NCBI GenBank assembly: GCA_003134765.1
Contig: PLCM01000029.1
Location: 1 to 34,940 of the forward strand
Direction: 5' to 3'
Source: Spartobacteria bacterium
GTDB taxonomy: Bacteria > Verrucomicrobiota > Verrucomicrobiia > Chthoniobacterales > UBA10450
Length of the DNA: 34,940 nt
Within the stretch, counting starts at the first letter, position 1. The number at the start of each line of letters is the position of its first letter. Both the position numbers and the translations under genes were made by a program. Below are positions 23,286 to 31,002 of the stretch, piece by piece. The notes beneath the pieces are model-generated. The model did not search any database and was not told the origin of the DNA. It saw nothing but the letters and a program-made list of their open reading frames with translations.

Positions 23286-23464
23286 CCCTCACCCCGGCCC
23301 TCTCCCAAAGGGCGAGGGAGTTCCTGAATCTAGGGCATGGCGACGGCGGGCAATCGGTATCTGACGAATCAATTCGGCCGCAGATTCGACTCCCCGCACT
23401 GCGCGAGCCGCGTGTTTTCGTAAGAGCAGTTCCTTCTCCCCGTGGGAGAAGGTTAGGATGAGGG
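23286..23464. repeat. CCCTCACCCC...GGATGAGGG inverted repeat
   Basis: GCCCTCACCCCGGCCCTCTC with CCAAAGGGCGAGGGA on the left and CTTCTCCCCGTGGGAGAAGG with TTAGGATGAGGGCC on the right: two local hairpins within an outer inverted repeat. This layout is a common intergenic repeat type in many bacteria. The right arm supplies the last residues and stop codon of the alpha/beta hydrolase. Confidence 0.8.
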
Positions 23465-24082
23465 CCCATCAGATCGGTGTTCGCATCCAATCGATTTCTG
23501 GAATCTTTCGATCGCTGTGAGAATTTGCTCATCTACCTGCTCCTGCGTCTCACCTGAGGTTCGAAGGTGCTTCTTCGCGACCAGCAGGGAATGGTCGCCG
23601 GCTTCGACGACGTGAAGAAAGTTAGGCGCTTTCATTTCGCTTCGAATGTTCTCGAGCAGATCGAGCGGGCAGAGCGGATCTCGCGTGCCTTGCACGAATA
23701 AGACCGGCGTTCGCAGATCGCGCAGGACTTTGTCCCTCATTCGTTTTGGATCGCCGCCGCCACAAAGTGGATACCCGAAGCAAACAAGACCCGCGACCGA
23801 TTCTTCGAGAGCAACGTGGCAACCGATTCGCCCGCCCATGCTTTTCCCGATCAGGATCACGGCTTGCGCTTCATCCTTTCGCGCATCGCGTAATGCCTGG
23901 CGATGCGCGGCGATGAGCAGGGGAGGGGGATCAGGCCGCCGGCGGCCTTCGCGCATGTAGTCATAGTCGAAAGTGCGAACGCTCCCAATGGTGGCGAGTC
24001 GTTCAGCCCATGCCCGCATCCACGGGTGGGATGAAGGCGCGCCAGCTCCAGGAGCGAAAAGAAAGAGAGGCTGCGAGGTCAT
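23453..24082 (-). CDS. Alpha/beta-hydrolase (KANL3/Tex30-like, dienelactone-hydrolase type)
   Basis: A 209-residue cytoplasmic hydrolase. N-terminal LFLFAPGAGAPSSHPWM supplies the oxyanion region, S in LIGKSMGGRIG is the nucleophile, D in VQGTRDPLCPL the acid, and H in EAGDHSLLV the general base. The GKSMGG elbow and AGAGAPSSHPWM match the KANL3/Tex30 group of small hydrolases with unknown substrates. The stop codon and last SDGPSS residues come from an intergenic repeat. The start overlaps the NUDIX stop by one base (TAATG), so the two are translated as a pair. Confidence 0.85.
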   Translation of the reverse strand: MTSQPLFLFAPGAGAPSSHPWMRAWAERLATIGSVRTFDYDYMREGRRRPDPPPLLIAAHRQALRDARKDEAQAVILIGKSMGGRIGCHVALEESVAGLVCFGYPLCGGGDPKRMRDKVLRDLRTPVLFVQGTRDPLCPLDLLENIRSEMKAPNFLHVVEAGDHSLLVAKKHLRTSGETQEQVDEQILTAIERFQKSIGCEHRSDGPSS

Positions 24083-24567
24083 TATTTGTGGCGCAGTCCG
24101 AGGGCTTCAGCCAGGCGATCGAGAAAAGGAATCTGCGCTTCCTTGAGCTTCTCCCTGGCTTTTGCGAGGGAGAAGAATTCCGCGCGATCGACCTCAGGAA
24201 ACTTCTCCATCCTCCCCGAGCGCGGCGGCCATTCGAGCTCGAAGGTATTCGAGACGGCCACAAAATCCGCGGGGCAATCGCCTTCGAATGCCCATCCGTG
24301 CACAATCTTGCCGCCCTTCTGCTTCACGCTGCCGAGCTCGATCCAATTCGCCGTTGCTGGTGCCGGCACACCTAGTTCCTCTTCAAACTCGATCCGGGCG
24401 CGAGCGAGAAGATCTTCGCCTTCGCCGACTTCACCTTTCGGGATTGTCCATGCCCCGTCATCCTTACTTCGAAAATAAGGACCGCCGGGATGTGCCAGCA
24501 AGACTTCCGTTTTCCCCTGGTCCCTTCGGAACATCAACAGACCGGCGCTTGTCCTCGATCGCTTCAT
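24082..24567 (-). CDS. NUDIX hydrolase
   Basis: A 161-residue NUDIX-fold protein with AGLLMFRRDQG and LAHPGGPYFRSKDDGAWTIP, followed by the Nudix box GEVGEGEDLLARARIEFEEE with LGV. Compared with the consensus GX5EX7REUXEEXGU, the Arg of REU is Ile, while the metal-binding glutamates are kept. The PGGPYF...WTIPKGE pattern resembles the diadenosine polyphosphate or DNA-mismatch-type NUDIX group in which WxxPKGE is conserved. Substrate not identifiable from sequence. Coupled to the alpha/beta hydrolase. Confidence 0.9.
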   Translation of the reverse strand: MKRSRTSAGLLMFRRDQGKTEVLLAHPGGPYFRSKDDGAWTIPKGEVGEGEDLLARARIEFEEELGVPAPATANWIELGSVKQKGGKIVHGWAFEGDCPADFVAVSNTFELEWPPRSGRMEKFPEVDRAEFFSLAKAREKLKEAQIPFLDRLAEALGLRHK

Positions 24568-24819
24568 TGGAAGTCACGACCCCGGAACCGATTTAGGCAC
24601 CGCCCGGAGAAAATCGTCCATCAGTTCTTCACCACCCTCCATTGATCAGCCTTCATGTGGAACCGTGCGGCTTTTCTACAGCGATTTCAGAAACGTCCTT
24701 GGCGAACAACGACCGATGAGGCCTGTGGTAGTTAACTCAGTCGAAAAGAGTGTCGATGAAGTGAGGTTCTCCAGATTTGCCTATTATCACACGCCGAACG
24801 CGCCTTTGAAGAGGCAAAG

Positions 24820-25214
24820 TTGACGGGAGCTGTAACCTTGTCGAAATGACTGTTTCTCCTTCTTTCTGTTCTGGGTAAGGGCACGACGGTCGAGAGAGCG
24901 TTCCTCATTCTCATCGACATGTCTTTGGTGATTTACTTCATTCCCTACCCCTACCTGTTTGTTTGCTTCATCGTCTATTGTTGGAGACACAAGAATCAAG
25001 AGGCGCTGATCATTCCGGGCGGAAGGACGGCCGCGCTGTTGGCCGGCGCCTGTGGTGTGGCGATCACGCTTTTCGCGATGGTGGTGGCGATGTTTCCTCC
25101 CCGGGCACGTCGGATATCCTGCTCCATGAGGCGAAACTTGACGGCGGCTCCCTTTTTCTCCTCGCGGCAGGATGGACCATTTGCTGGCGCGCAAAAGTAA
25201 AGCGCCGGCCTTGA
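24820..25214 (+). pseudogene. Decayed 3' end of an amino-acid permease (APC family)
   Basis: After an in-frame TGA at 24847-24849 the frame reads LFLLLSVLGKGTTVERAFLI, then LIDMSLVIYFIPYPYLFVCF, then RHKNQEALIIPGGRTAALLA and MVVAMFPP. At about 25098 a one-base shift continues it as GTSDILLHEAKLDGGSLFLL and AAGWTICWRAKVKRRP, with the stop at 25212-25214. Joined, this is the typical last 110 or so residues of APC-superfamily amino-acid permeases (two final membrane-helix pairs). The N-terminal 350 or more residues are absent, and 24568-24820 shows nothing recognisable. A stop, a frameshift and truncation together indicate a dead gene rather than one sequencing error. Confidence 0.7.
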
Positions 25215-25239
25215 GTCGCTCCGATCCGCCGTTTGCACG

Positions 25240-25256
25240 CGTCAAGACGCTTGACG
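25240..25256. promoter_or_regulatory. Perfect inverted repeat CGTCAAG-ACG-CTTGACG upstream of the 25287 gene
   Basis: A 7-bp perfect inverted repeat with a 3-base spacer, 30 bases before the start codon. Its right half contains TTGACG, which could be a -35 box, with a poor TAACTT at 25272-25277 at short (15-base) spacing. It could be an operator overlapping a promoter or simply a hairpin. It lies directly after the permease remnant and could be inherited from that locus. Confidence 0.3.
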
Positions 25257-25286
25257 TTCGGTATTCCGCGATAACTTAACGCCCTT

Positions 25287-25937
25287 ATGTCGTTTTCTTT
25301 TTCGAGCAACAGCAGGCTCCGAATGGCTGGAGCCGTGCTCGCCTTCGCGATCGTTGCTTCGGTCGCGCAGGCCGGAAAGAAAGATCCGGAGTTCGCTACC
25401 TCCGCCAGTGATCCAATCTTGCGAGGACGAATCGCGACGCTTGCCCCAGGCATTGATCCGGAGGAAGCCGACCGGGTCGCTACGATTGCCTACACGACGG
25501 GGCGCGATCTGAAGAAGGAATGGAGAGTAGTTTGGCCGCCCGGCTTGCAAAATTTCCTCGTGAACACCGGTCAACGCAAAGGAGGCCTCTGTTTTCAATG
25601 GGCGGAAAGGTTGCTCCTGCGCCTGAGCGAACAGAAATGGGAGACGCTCGAGTTTCACTGGGCGGAATCGTTTGAGACCACGGCCTCCGAGCACAATGTC
25701 ATTGTCGTGACCGCAAAGGGCCAGTCGTTTTCGCGCGGCATTATTCTCGATAACTGGCGTTACGGGGGGCGCCTCATCTGGGGTCTGGTGACCGAAGACC
25801 CTCACTACCAGTGGCACGAAAACAAGAGGCAGTTCAATCGTGTTTTGAGCAGGAGAGTGGCGCCAGCTCCGTCGCCGACCGCTTTCGCAAGTCCCAACGC
25901 GCCTGCCCCGAATGGGCAGACAACTGATGAGCATTGA
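25287..25937 (+). CDS. Secreted protein with transglutaminase-like Cys-His-Asp pattern
   Basis: A 216-residue protein with an N-terminal signal sequence (RMAGAVLAFAIVASVAQAG). No family was recognised with certainty. Three spaced motifs suggest a papain/transglutaminase-type core: C102 in KGGLCFQWAERLLLRL, H136 in SEHNVIVVTAKGQ, and D155 in GIILDNWRYGGRLIWG. The order Cys-His-Asp, the Cys at a helix start and the hydrophobic strands after His and Asp fit that fold. Catalysis is inference only. The C-terminus is Pro/Ala-rich. It overlaps the DoxX-like gene (11 bases if that starts at 25927), indicating a shared transcript. Confidence 0.7.
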   Translation: MSFSFSSNSRLRMAGAVLAFAIVASVAQAGKKDPEFATSASDPILRGRIATLAPGIDPEEADRVATIAYTTGRDLKKEWRVVWPPGLQNFLVNTGQRKGGLCFQWAERLLLRLSEQKWETLEFHWAESFETTASEHNVIVVTAKGQSFSRGIILDNWRYGGRLIWGLVTEDPHYQWHENKRQFNRVLSRRVAPAPSPTAFASPNAPAPNGQTTDEH

Positions 25938-26364
25938 GCGGCAGCGGAGTTGGGCTCTGCTTTTCGCCCGGCTCGTTCTCGGCCTTATCTTTTTCATGGC
26001 CGGCGTCTGGAAGGTCTTTCAATTAGGCCCGCTCGAGCATGCGCGAAAATATTTCCTGCCCTTTGCCGACACGTTCCTTCCCATCTGGTCGCTCTGGCTC
26101 GTCGGCGTCACAATTCCGGTAGTCGAACTCATCGCGGGCGCATTGGTCATGATCGGTCTGCGGGTTCGCGAAGCCCTCATCGCGCTCGGCGGCGTGCTCG
26201 TCATTGTTACCTTCGGTCATCTTCTGCGCGAACCGCTCTTTAACTTCAGTGGCCACGTGATTCCGCGCCTGGCGCTTTTGCTGTTCCTTCTCTGGTGCCC
26301 GCGGGAAAACGATTGGTTTTCGCTGGATTACGTTTTAGTCCGGCGAAGCGTCCGACCTACTTGA
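25927..26364 (+). CDS. DoxX-like membrane protein
   Basis: A 145-residue protein with four predicted membrane helices. The first motif, RLVLGLIFFMAGVWKVFQLG, is typical of DoxX/DoxD. LPIWSLWLVGVTIPVVELIAG and ALVMIGLRVREALIALGGVL follow, as in DoxX and terminal-quinol-oxidase-subunit-like proteins. The biochemical role of most DoxX proteins is unclear, with links to redox stress in some species. ATG at 25927 preferred over 25912. The 3' end overlaps the convergent lipoprotein gene by eight bases. Confidence 0.82.
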   Translation: MSIERQRSWALLFARLVLGLIFFMAGVWKVFQLGPLEHARKYFLPFADTFLPIWSLWLVGVTIPVVELIAGALVMIGLRVREALIALGGVLVIVTFGHLLREPLFNFSGHVIPRLALLLFLLWCPRENDWFSLDYVLVRRSVRPT

Positions 26365-26680
26365 TCCGTGTAAACTCCAGCTTGGAGCCGGTGGGATCTG
26401 TCAAAAGTAGTCGGTTATCTGTCAACTCTAGTTGGTAAATAGAAGTTCCCAACGGCGTCTCGATTTTCAACCGCCGGCGATCTCCAAAGGTATACCGGCC
26501 TTTCATGCTTCCCATAAGGACGGAGTGATCCCTGGCGAACTCCCAGACCATTGCAGTTGAATCGCCGGATCGCCATTTGCCGATGATATCATTTTGAGAA
26601 TTCTCGCAGCCCACGGTGGTGCAGAGGAGAAATGTTGACGTAAGAATCAATGCCGACAGTCGCAAGGATTTCGTCGCCAT
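26357..26680 (-). CDS. Small lipoprotein with a lipocalin-like beta domain
   Basis: From MATKSLRLSALI the product is 107 residues. It has a lipoprotein signal (LILTSTFLLCTTVGC, lipobox TVGC) and a beta-rich domain starting IIGKWRSGDSTAMVWEFARD and continuing SMKGRYTFGDRRRLKIETP and YQLELTDNRLLLTDPTGSKL. The GKW opening, alternating strands and GxYxxxGDxxxLxI pattern are as in short lipocalin-like domains. Upstream ATGs (26689, 26731) are possible but lengthen the n-region. It is the last gene of the FHA-FecR-SIMPL series and overlaps the DoxX gene tail to tail. Function unknown. Confidence 0.65.
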   Translation of the reverse strand: MATKSLRLSALILTSTFLLCTTVGCENSQNDIIGKWRSGDSTAMVWEFARDHSVLMGSMKGRYTFGDRRRLKIETPLGTSIYQLELTDNRLLLTDPTGSKLEFTRIK

Positions 26681-26770
26681 TTCACGCATGTCGTGTCGAA
26701 GGATGGGACGCCGATGGAGGGATTTCAGCACGTCGGGGATTCAGGGGGACCGATGCCCGATCCTTTGTTC

Positions 26771-27478
26771 TCAATTTATCTCGTACTCAACGTCCACCAC
26801 AACCCGGACCACTTTACGTTCCGGGGTCGCATCGTCGCGGTTCTCCACCTTGAACCAACCCTGGGTGGCGCTGCGCAGTTTTCCCAGAGTCGTTTGCGAA
26901 TCGCGCGAGAATTGTTCCGCGGCCACGCGAGCGTTTTTCGTCGCTTCCTGGATCATGGCCGGCTTAATTTCGTTGACTTGGTTGAAGATGTAGTTTGGCT
27001 CTGCTTTGCCCGAGAGAAGCACCCCGCTTACCATCAGGTTGGACGCGGAAGCGAGCGCCGGCTTGATCAGATCGACTTTGGAGGTCCGTAACAGAACCGA
27101 TTGGTAGGCTTTATAACGTTCCGGTGGTGGAGGTACATCTTTCTCCCGGATTTCCATGGTCGTGTCCTGCAGGGAGGGCGGTTGGACCGACAGGTCGGCT
27201 TCCGCAAAGCCTGCTTCCTTCAGGAATGTGTTCACGGCCTTGGTGCTTTCGGCCAGCTTCTTATTGATCTCGCCCAAATCGTTTCCGTTCGCGGAATAGC
27301 CGATCGTCCAGGTGGCGACGCTTGCTGGGACTTCGCGCTCCGAAAGGCCTTTCACGGAAATAGTGCGGCGACCGGAACTCCTTTCCGAAATGCCTTGCCC
27401 CACGAAATATCCGGCCGCAGCCACGCCGAGAGCAACGAGAAGAGCCGCAACCACCGAAGAAGAACGGGAGGAAGTCAC
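26771..27478 (-). CDS. SIMPL (DUF541) domain membrane-anchored protein
   Basis: A 235-residue protein with one N-terminal membrane anchor (VVAALLVALGVAAAGYFVGQ). The SIMPL domain follows: RTISVKGLSEREVPASVATW, GEINKKLAESTKAVNTFLKE, RYKAYQSVLLRTSKVDLIKP and KPAMIQEATKNARVAAEQFS. SIMPL/YggE-like proteins are periplasmic and have been tied to oxidative stress or outer-membrane integrity in some bacteria. The start is GTG at 27478, as no ATG lies near the anchor. It begins 21 bases after the FecR gene, so probably the same transcript. Confidence 0.85.
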   Translation of the reverse strand: MTSSRSSSVVAALLVALGVAAAGYFVGQGISERSSGRRTISVKGLSEREVPASVATWTIGYSANGNDLGEINKKLAESTKAVNTFLKEAGFAEADLSVQPPSLQDTTMEIREKDVPPPPERYKAYQSVLLRTSKVDLIKPALASASNLMVSGVLLSGKAEPNYIFNQVNEIKPAMIQEATKNARVAAEQFSRDSQTTLGKLRSATQGWFKVENRDDATPERKVVRVVVDVEYEIN

Positions 27479-27499
27479 AAAGCGAAGAATGGGTAGTTC

Positions 27500-28432
27500 C
27501 TACCTAATCGGCGGAGGCGTCGGCTTCTTTGTAACCTTCCGTGTCGGGGGCACGTAGGTCTGCTTGGGGACAGTGCGGTTTATTACCGGGGGCGGGGTCG
27601 GAGTGGGAGGAGGCTGGTTGGTGGTTCCCGGAGGTTGGGTAGTGATCGGGCGTGGAGGAGTTTTACCAGGGGGTTGTTTGGTCGGCGGGACTGGAGCGGG
27701 GCCGGGGCCGCGGTTCGGCGGCGGGTTAAAGAAAGGCGGGGTGAAGACAATATTTGGTCCGCGATAGGAGGGCGGCGGTGGCTGTTGCGCCACGGCCATA
27801 ATCAACGGCTGGCTCGGGAGCGGCTTGAAGTCGGTAATCAGCGGATGGGTTCGCATCAGTTGATTCACGTCGAAATTCACTGGCATCGGCAGAGTGGTTG
27901 CTCCCGCGGGCACATCGATCATCTGGCCGGCAAGAACCTTCCGGAATTCGCCCGGATTCTTTTTCAAAGAAACCCGTGAACTGCCTTCCAGCGTGAATAA
28001 TTTGCTGTGCCCTCCGCGAGGTGCTTCGAAAATCACGGTCGTACCGGTGACGGCGACGGTGACGGCGTTATTCCGGATCGAGCCGCCACCGGAGTCCTTC
28101 GGCACGCGGAGAAGGATCGAACCCGTGTCCACATTCGCGGTCCGCCCGGCTTTGCTGAAACTGAACACGGTGTTCGCGCCCAGGCGCGTAATGGTGAGAT
28201 CGGAGAAAGTCAGTTCGGAACGGGAATCGCCTCCTGTGCGCACCCCCGTATCCTCGGAAACTTTGTCGTTCACGGCGGCCGCGCGGGCGTCGGCGTCGGC
28301 CGGCAAAAGCTTAACATCGCGGATGATTTGGGTGACGCGCGCTTCTTTCGAACCGGCGGCCTTCGCCGGCAGCGGCAAAACAAGGGCAATGCAGCTGAGC
28401 AAGCCGACCAGGGTCTTACAACGGAGTTTCAT
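27500..28432 (-). CDS. Secreted FecR-domain protein with proline-rich tail
   Basis: A 310-residue protein with a signal peptide (LVGLLSCIALVLPLPAKAA) and a FecR domain. The domain shows ARVTQIIRDVKLLPADADAR, DTGVRTGGDSRSELTFSDLT, ITRLGANTVFSFS, VDTGSILLRVPKDSGGG, VAVTGTTVIFEA and a LAGQMIDVPAG end. About 95 Pro/Thr/Gln-rich residues form the C-terminus. In classical systems FecR is an anti-sigma sensor with a membrane helix. Here there is no membrane helix and no sigma factor beside it, so this is the free-standing secreted type common in Verrucomicrobia and Planctomycetes. It lies between the FHA and SIMPL genes. Confidence 0.85.
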   Translation of the reverse strand: MKLRCKTLVGLLSCIALVLPLPAKAAGSKEARVTQIIRDVKLLPADADARAAAVNDKVSEDTGVRTGGDSRSELTFSDLTITRLGANTVFSFSKAGRTANVDTGSILLRVPKDSGGGSIRNNAVTVAVTGTTVIFEAPRGGHSKLFTLEGSSRVSLKKNPGEFRKVLAGQMIDVPAGATTLPMPVNFDVNQLMRTHPLITDFKPLPSQPLIMAVAQQPPPPSYRGPNIVFTPPFFNPPPNRGPGPAPVPPTKQPPGKTPPRPITTQPPGTTNQPPPTPTPPPVINRTVPKQTYVPPTRKVTKKPTPPPIR

Positions 28433-28502
28433 GGGATTTTGTTGGTTCGGGATCGCCCGAGAATGAGTAATTCCCCGCCGAATGTCGAGCGCAAACCCAG
28501 CT

Positions 28503-29012
28503 TCAGAGACTGGGGGATTTCATCAGTGCGATGGCGATCAGGCTCGCGACGAACGCGAGAAACGCCACGGCTGCCGCAGCGAAGATCGCGGTGCGCGCTG
28601 GGTCTTTTTTCGTCTTCCGGTCCGGAAATGGGGAAGCGTTGGCAAAATCCACCGGCCGCGTGCTCGACTCCGCCGGGCGGGCTGCAGCTTCCTCCAGACG
28701 CGGCAGCGGCTGGGCGGCGCCAACGACTTCACATTCATAGGAGGCATCGATTTTTCCAAAGCGGATCCGGTCGCCTGCGCGGAGCTGCACTTCGGTGACA
28801 GGTTTGCCGTTGACGAGCGTCCCGTTAGTCGATCCGAGATCCTTCAGGTAACAATTTTCCGCCACCATCGCGAGCTCCGCGTGCCTGCCCGAGACCGAAT
28901 TATCTTCCAGCCGGATCGAACTCTCCGGCGACCGCCCAATGGTGTAGGTCTCTTCCACCAGATCGTGCGAGATCGATTCGCCAGTCTCGGACCGAATGGT
29001 CAGCTTGGGCAT
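28503..29012 (-). CDS. FHA-domain protein with C-terminal membrane anchor
   Basis: A 169-residue protein. The FHA domain covers about 1-95, with GRSPESS (GR at 26-27), SGRHAEL (41-47), LKDLGSTNGTLVNG (STNGT at 61-65) and AGDRIRFGKIDASYECE. These are the residues that bind phosphothreonine, so binding is likely intact. A Pro/Ala/Glu linker follows, then one hydrophobic segment near 143-164 and a short tail. It should therefore sit on the cytoplasmic face as a tail-anchored phosphopeptide receptor. No Ser/Thr kinase is in the window. It is the first gene of the FHA-FecR-SIMPL-lipoprotein series. Confidence 0.88.
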   Translation of the reverse strand: MPKLTIRSETGESISHDLVEETYTIGRSPESSIRLEDNSVSGRHAELAMVAENCYLKDLGSTNGTLVNGKPVTEVQLRAGDRIRFGKIDASYECEVVGAAQPLPRLEEAAARPAESSTRPVDFANASPFPDRKTKKDPARTAIFAAAAVAFLAFVASLIAIALMKSPSL

Positions 29013-29061
29013 AAAAGGATTTGATATCAGGGCAGTGAGGAAGGCAATGCTCTTCGCTCAT

Positions 29062-29139
29062 TCCTGCTCATGATCCTGATCCTAGTCATCCCGCGTCTGC
29101 CGAGAGATTAAGAGCAGGATCATGATCAAGAGCAGGAGA
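29062..29139. repeat. GAGCAGGATCATGATC palindrome, family E
   Basis: TCCTGCTCATGATCCTGATC and GAGCAGGATCATGATCAAGA, AGCAGGAGA are inverted arms around about 30 bases containing CCGCGTCTGCCGAGAGATTA. Same family as 20960-21063 but without the hexamer array. It lies between the divergent FHA and lepA genes. Confidence 0.85.
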
Positions 29140-29195
29140 GTACGGGCCGCGTCTCATTGACCCACCCTGCGCGCACCCGCATAGTGCTCCGCTTT

Positions 29196-30992
29196 ATGTC
29201 GATCGAGCTGACCCGTAATTTCTGCATCATCGCCCATATCGATCATGGAAAGACCACCCTGTCCGATCGGTTGCTCGATCGCACCGGCACGATCCAGGAA
29301 CGCGATAAGCAGGATCAATTGCTCGATTCGATGGATCTCGAACGCGAGCGCGGGATTACGATCAAGGCTCATCCGGTCGCGATGCGGTACACGAGTAAAT
29401 CGGGCCAGGAATACCGGCTCAACCTCCTCGACACGCCGGGACACGTCGATTTCGCCTACGAAGTTTCCCGCTCGCTCGCAGCCTGCGAAGGCGCCCTCTT
29501 GATCGTCGATGCGGCTCAGGGCGTGGAGGCGCAGACGGTCGCCAATGTCCATCTCGCCCACAAGCAGGGACTGACGATCGTGCCTGTGATCAACAAGATC
29601 GATCTGCCGAATGCCGATATTCCCGCGGTTCACAAGCAGCTCGAGGAGATTCTCGCGATTCCGGCCGAGGAAGCGATCGATGCGAGCGCAAAAATGGGCA
29701 TTGGGATCGAGGAAATCCTCGAGGCCGTGGTGCATCGCATTCCGCCGCCGGCGAAACCGGCCGATGAAGTTCTGCGCGGGCTCGTTTTCGATTCCGTCTT
29801 CGACATTTATCGCGGCGTGGTCGCGTACGTCCGGATTTTTTCCGGGAAGATGGAAGCCGACCAGGGAATCAAACTAATCAACAACGACGCGCGTTACGAG
29901 GTCAAGGAAGTGGGCGTTTTCACTCCGAAAATGTTTCCCCAAGAACGCCTTCTGGCGGGGGACGTCGGTTATTTCATCGCCAATATCAAGAGTACGGCTG
30001 ACATCAAGATCGGCGACACAGTTACTGACCTCCGCAATCCGGCGAAGGTGCCGCTGCCGGGGTTCCAGGAAATCCACCCGATGGTTTTCAGCGGCATTTA
30101 CCCGATCAACACCGGTGACTTCGAGCATTTGAAGACCGCGATCGGGAAATTACGGCTGAACGATTCCGCCTTCGTTTACCAGCCGGAAAGTTCGGTTGCA
30201 CTCGGCTTCGGTTTCCGCTGCGGTTTTCTCGGGCTGCTCCACATGGAGATCATCCAGGAGCGGCTCCGGCGGGAATACGACATGGACATCATCGCGACCT
30301 CGCCCAGTGTGATCTACGAAATTTTCACGACTCGCGGGGAGACGATCCTCGTCGATAATCCCGCGCATCTGCCCGACCCGAGCGTGATCGAGGAAATCCG
30401 CGAGCCGATTGTGAAAGCGTACGTCCTTTGCCCCAACGAAAACATCGGCGACATCCTCCAGTTGATCCTGGAAAAGCGCGGCGTGACGGATCATACGGAG
30501 ACCCTTGATACGCGCCGCGTCATGCTCCACTGCGAGCTGCCGCTGAACGAAATCCTGGTCGACTTTAACGACAAGATCAAAAGCATGACCCGCGGTTACG
30601 GCTCGATGGATTACGAGCACGCGGGTTACCGCGCGGCGAGACTGGTGAAGCTGGATCTTCTCGTGAACGGCGAGCCGGTCGACGCCTTTTCCACGATCGT
30701 TCATCGCGACCGGGCCGAAAGCCGGGGGCGAATGCTGGCCGCGAAGTTAAAGGAAGTGATTCCACGCCAGCTCTACCAGGTTGCGATCCAGGCCGCGATT
30801 GGCGGCAAGATAATCGCGCGCGAGAGTGTTTCGGCGTTGCGAAAAAACGTAACCGCGAAATGCTACGGCGGCGACATCACCCGGAAACGGAAGCTCCTCG
30901 AGAAACAAAAAGAAGGCAAAAAGCGCATGAAAAGCATCGGCAAGATCAATATCCCTCAGGAGGCCTTCATCCAGGTCTTGCGCGCGCAATGA
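29196..30992 (+). CDS. lepA: Elongation factor 4 (LepA)
   Basis: Ribosome-associated GTPase, now linked mainly to initiation and 30S biogenesis. The 598 residues are the normal length. Motifs are G1 AHIDHGKTTL (13-22), G2 in RERGITIKAHP, G3 DTPGHVDF, G4 NKIDLPNAD, domain III/IV GFRCGFLGLLHMEIIQERLR, and the LepA C-terminal domain ending GKINIPQEAFIQVLRAQ. Start at MSIELTRNF, matching family N-termini. The longer frame from 29157 adds 13 residues. lepB follows after a family A repeat, preserving the common lepA-lepB order. Confidence 0.97.
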   Translation: MSIELTRNFCIIAHIDHGKTTLSDRLLDRTGTIQERDKQDQLLDSMDLERERGITIKAHPVAMRYTSKSGQEYRLNLLDTPGHVDFAYEVSRSLAACEGALLIVDAAQGVEAQTVANVHLAHKQGLTIVPVINKIDLPNADIPAVHKQLEEILAIPAEEAIDASAKMGIGIEEILEAVVHRIPPPAKPADEVLRGLVFDSVFDIYRGVVAYVRIFSGKMEADQGIKLINNDARYEVKEVGVFTPKMFPQERLLAGDVGYFIANIKSTADIKIGDTVTDLRNPAKVPLPGFQEIHPMVFSGIYPINTGDFEHLKTAIGKLRLNDSAFVYQPESSVALGFGFRCGFLGLLHMEIIQERLRREYDMDIIATSPSVIYEIFTTRGETILVDNPAHLPDPSVIEEIREPIVKAYVLCPNENIGDILQLILEKRGVTDHTETLDTRRVMLHCELPLNEILVDFNDKIKSMTRGYGSMDYEHAGYRAARLVKLDLLVNGEPVDAFSTIVHRDRAESRGRMLAAKLKEVIPRQLYQVAIQAAIGGKIIARESVSALRKNVTAKCYGGDITRKRKLLEKQKEGKKRMKSIGKINIPQEAFIQVLRAQ

Positions 30993-31002
30993 AAACATTG
31001 CT

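Noticed and set aside
24787..25245. 152-residue minus-strand ORF over the permease remnant
   Set aside because: Antisense to the recognisable permease fragment, polar low-information sequence, no start signal.
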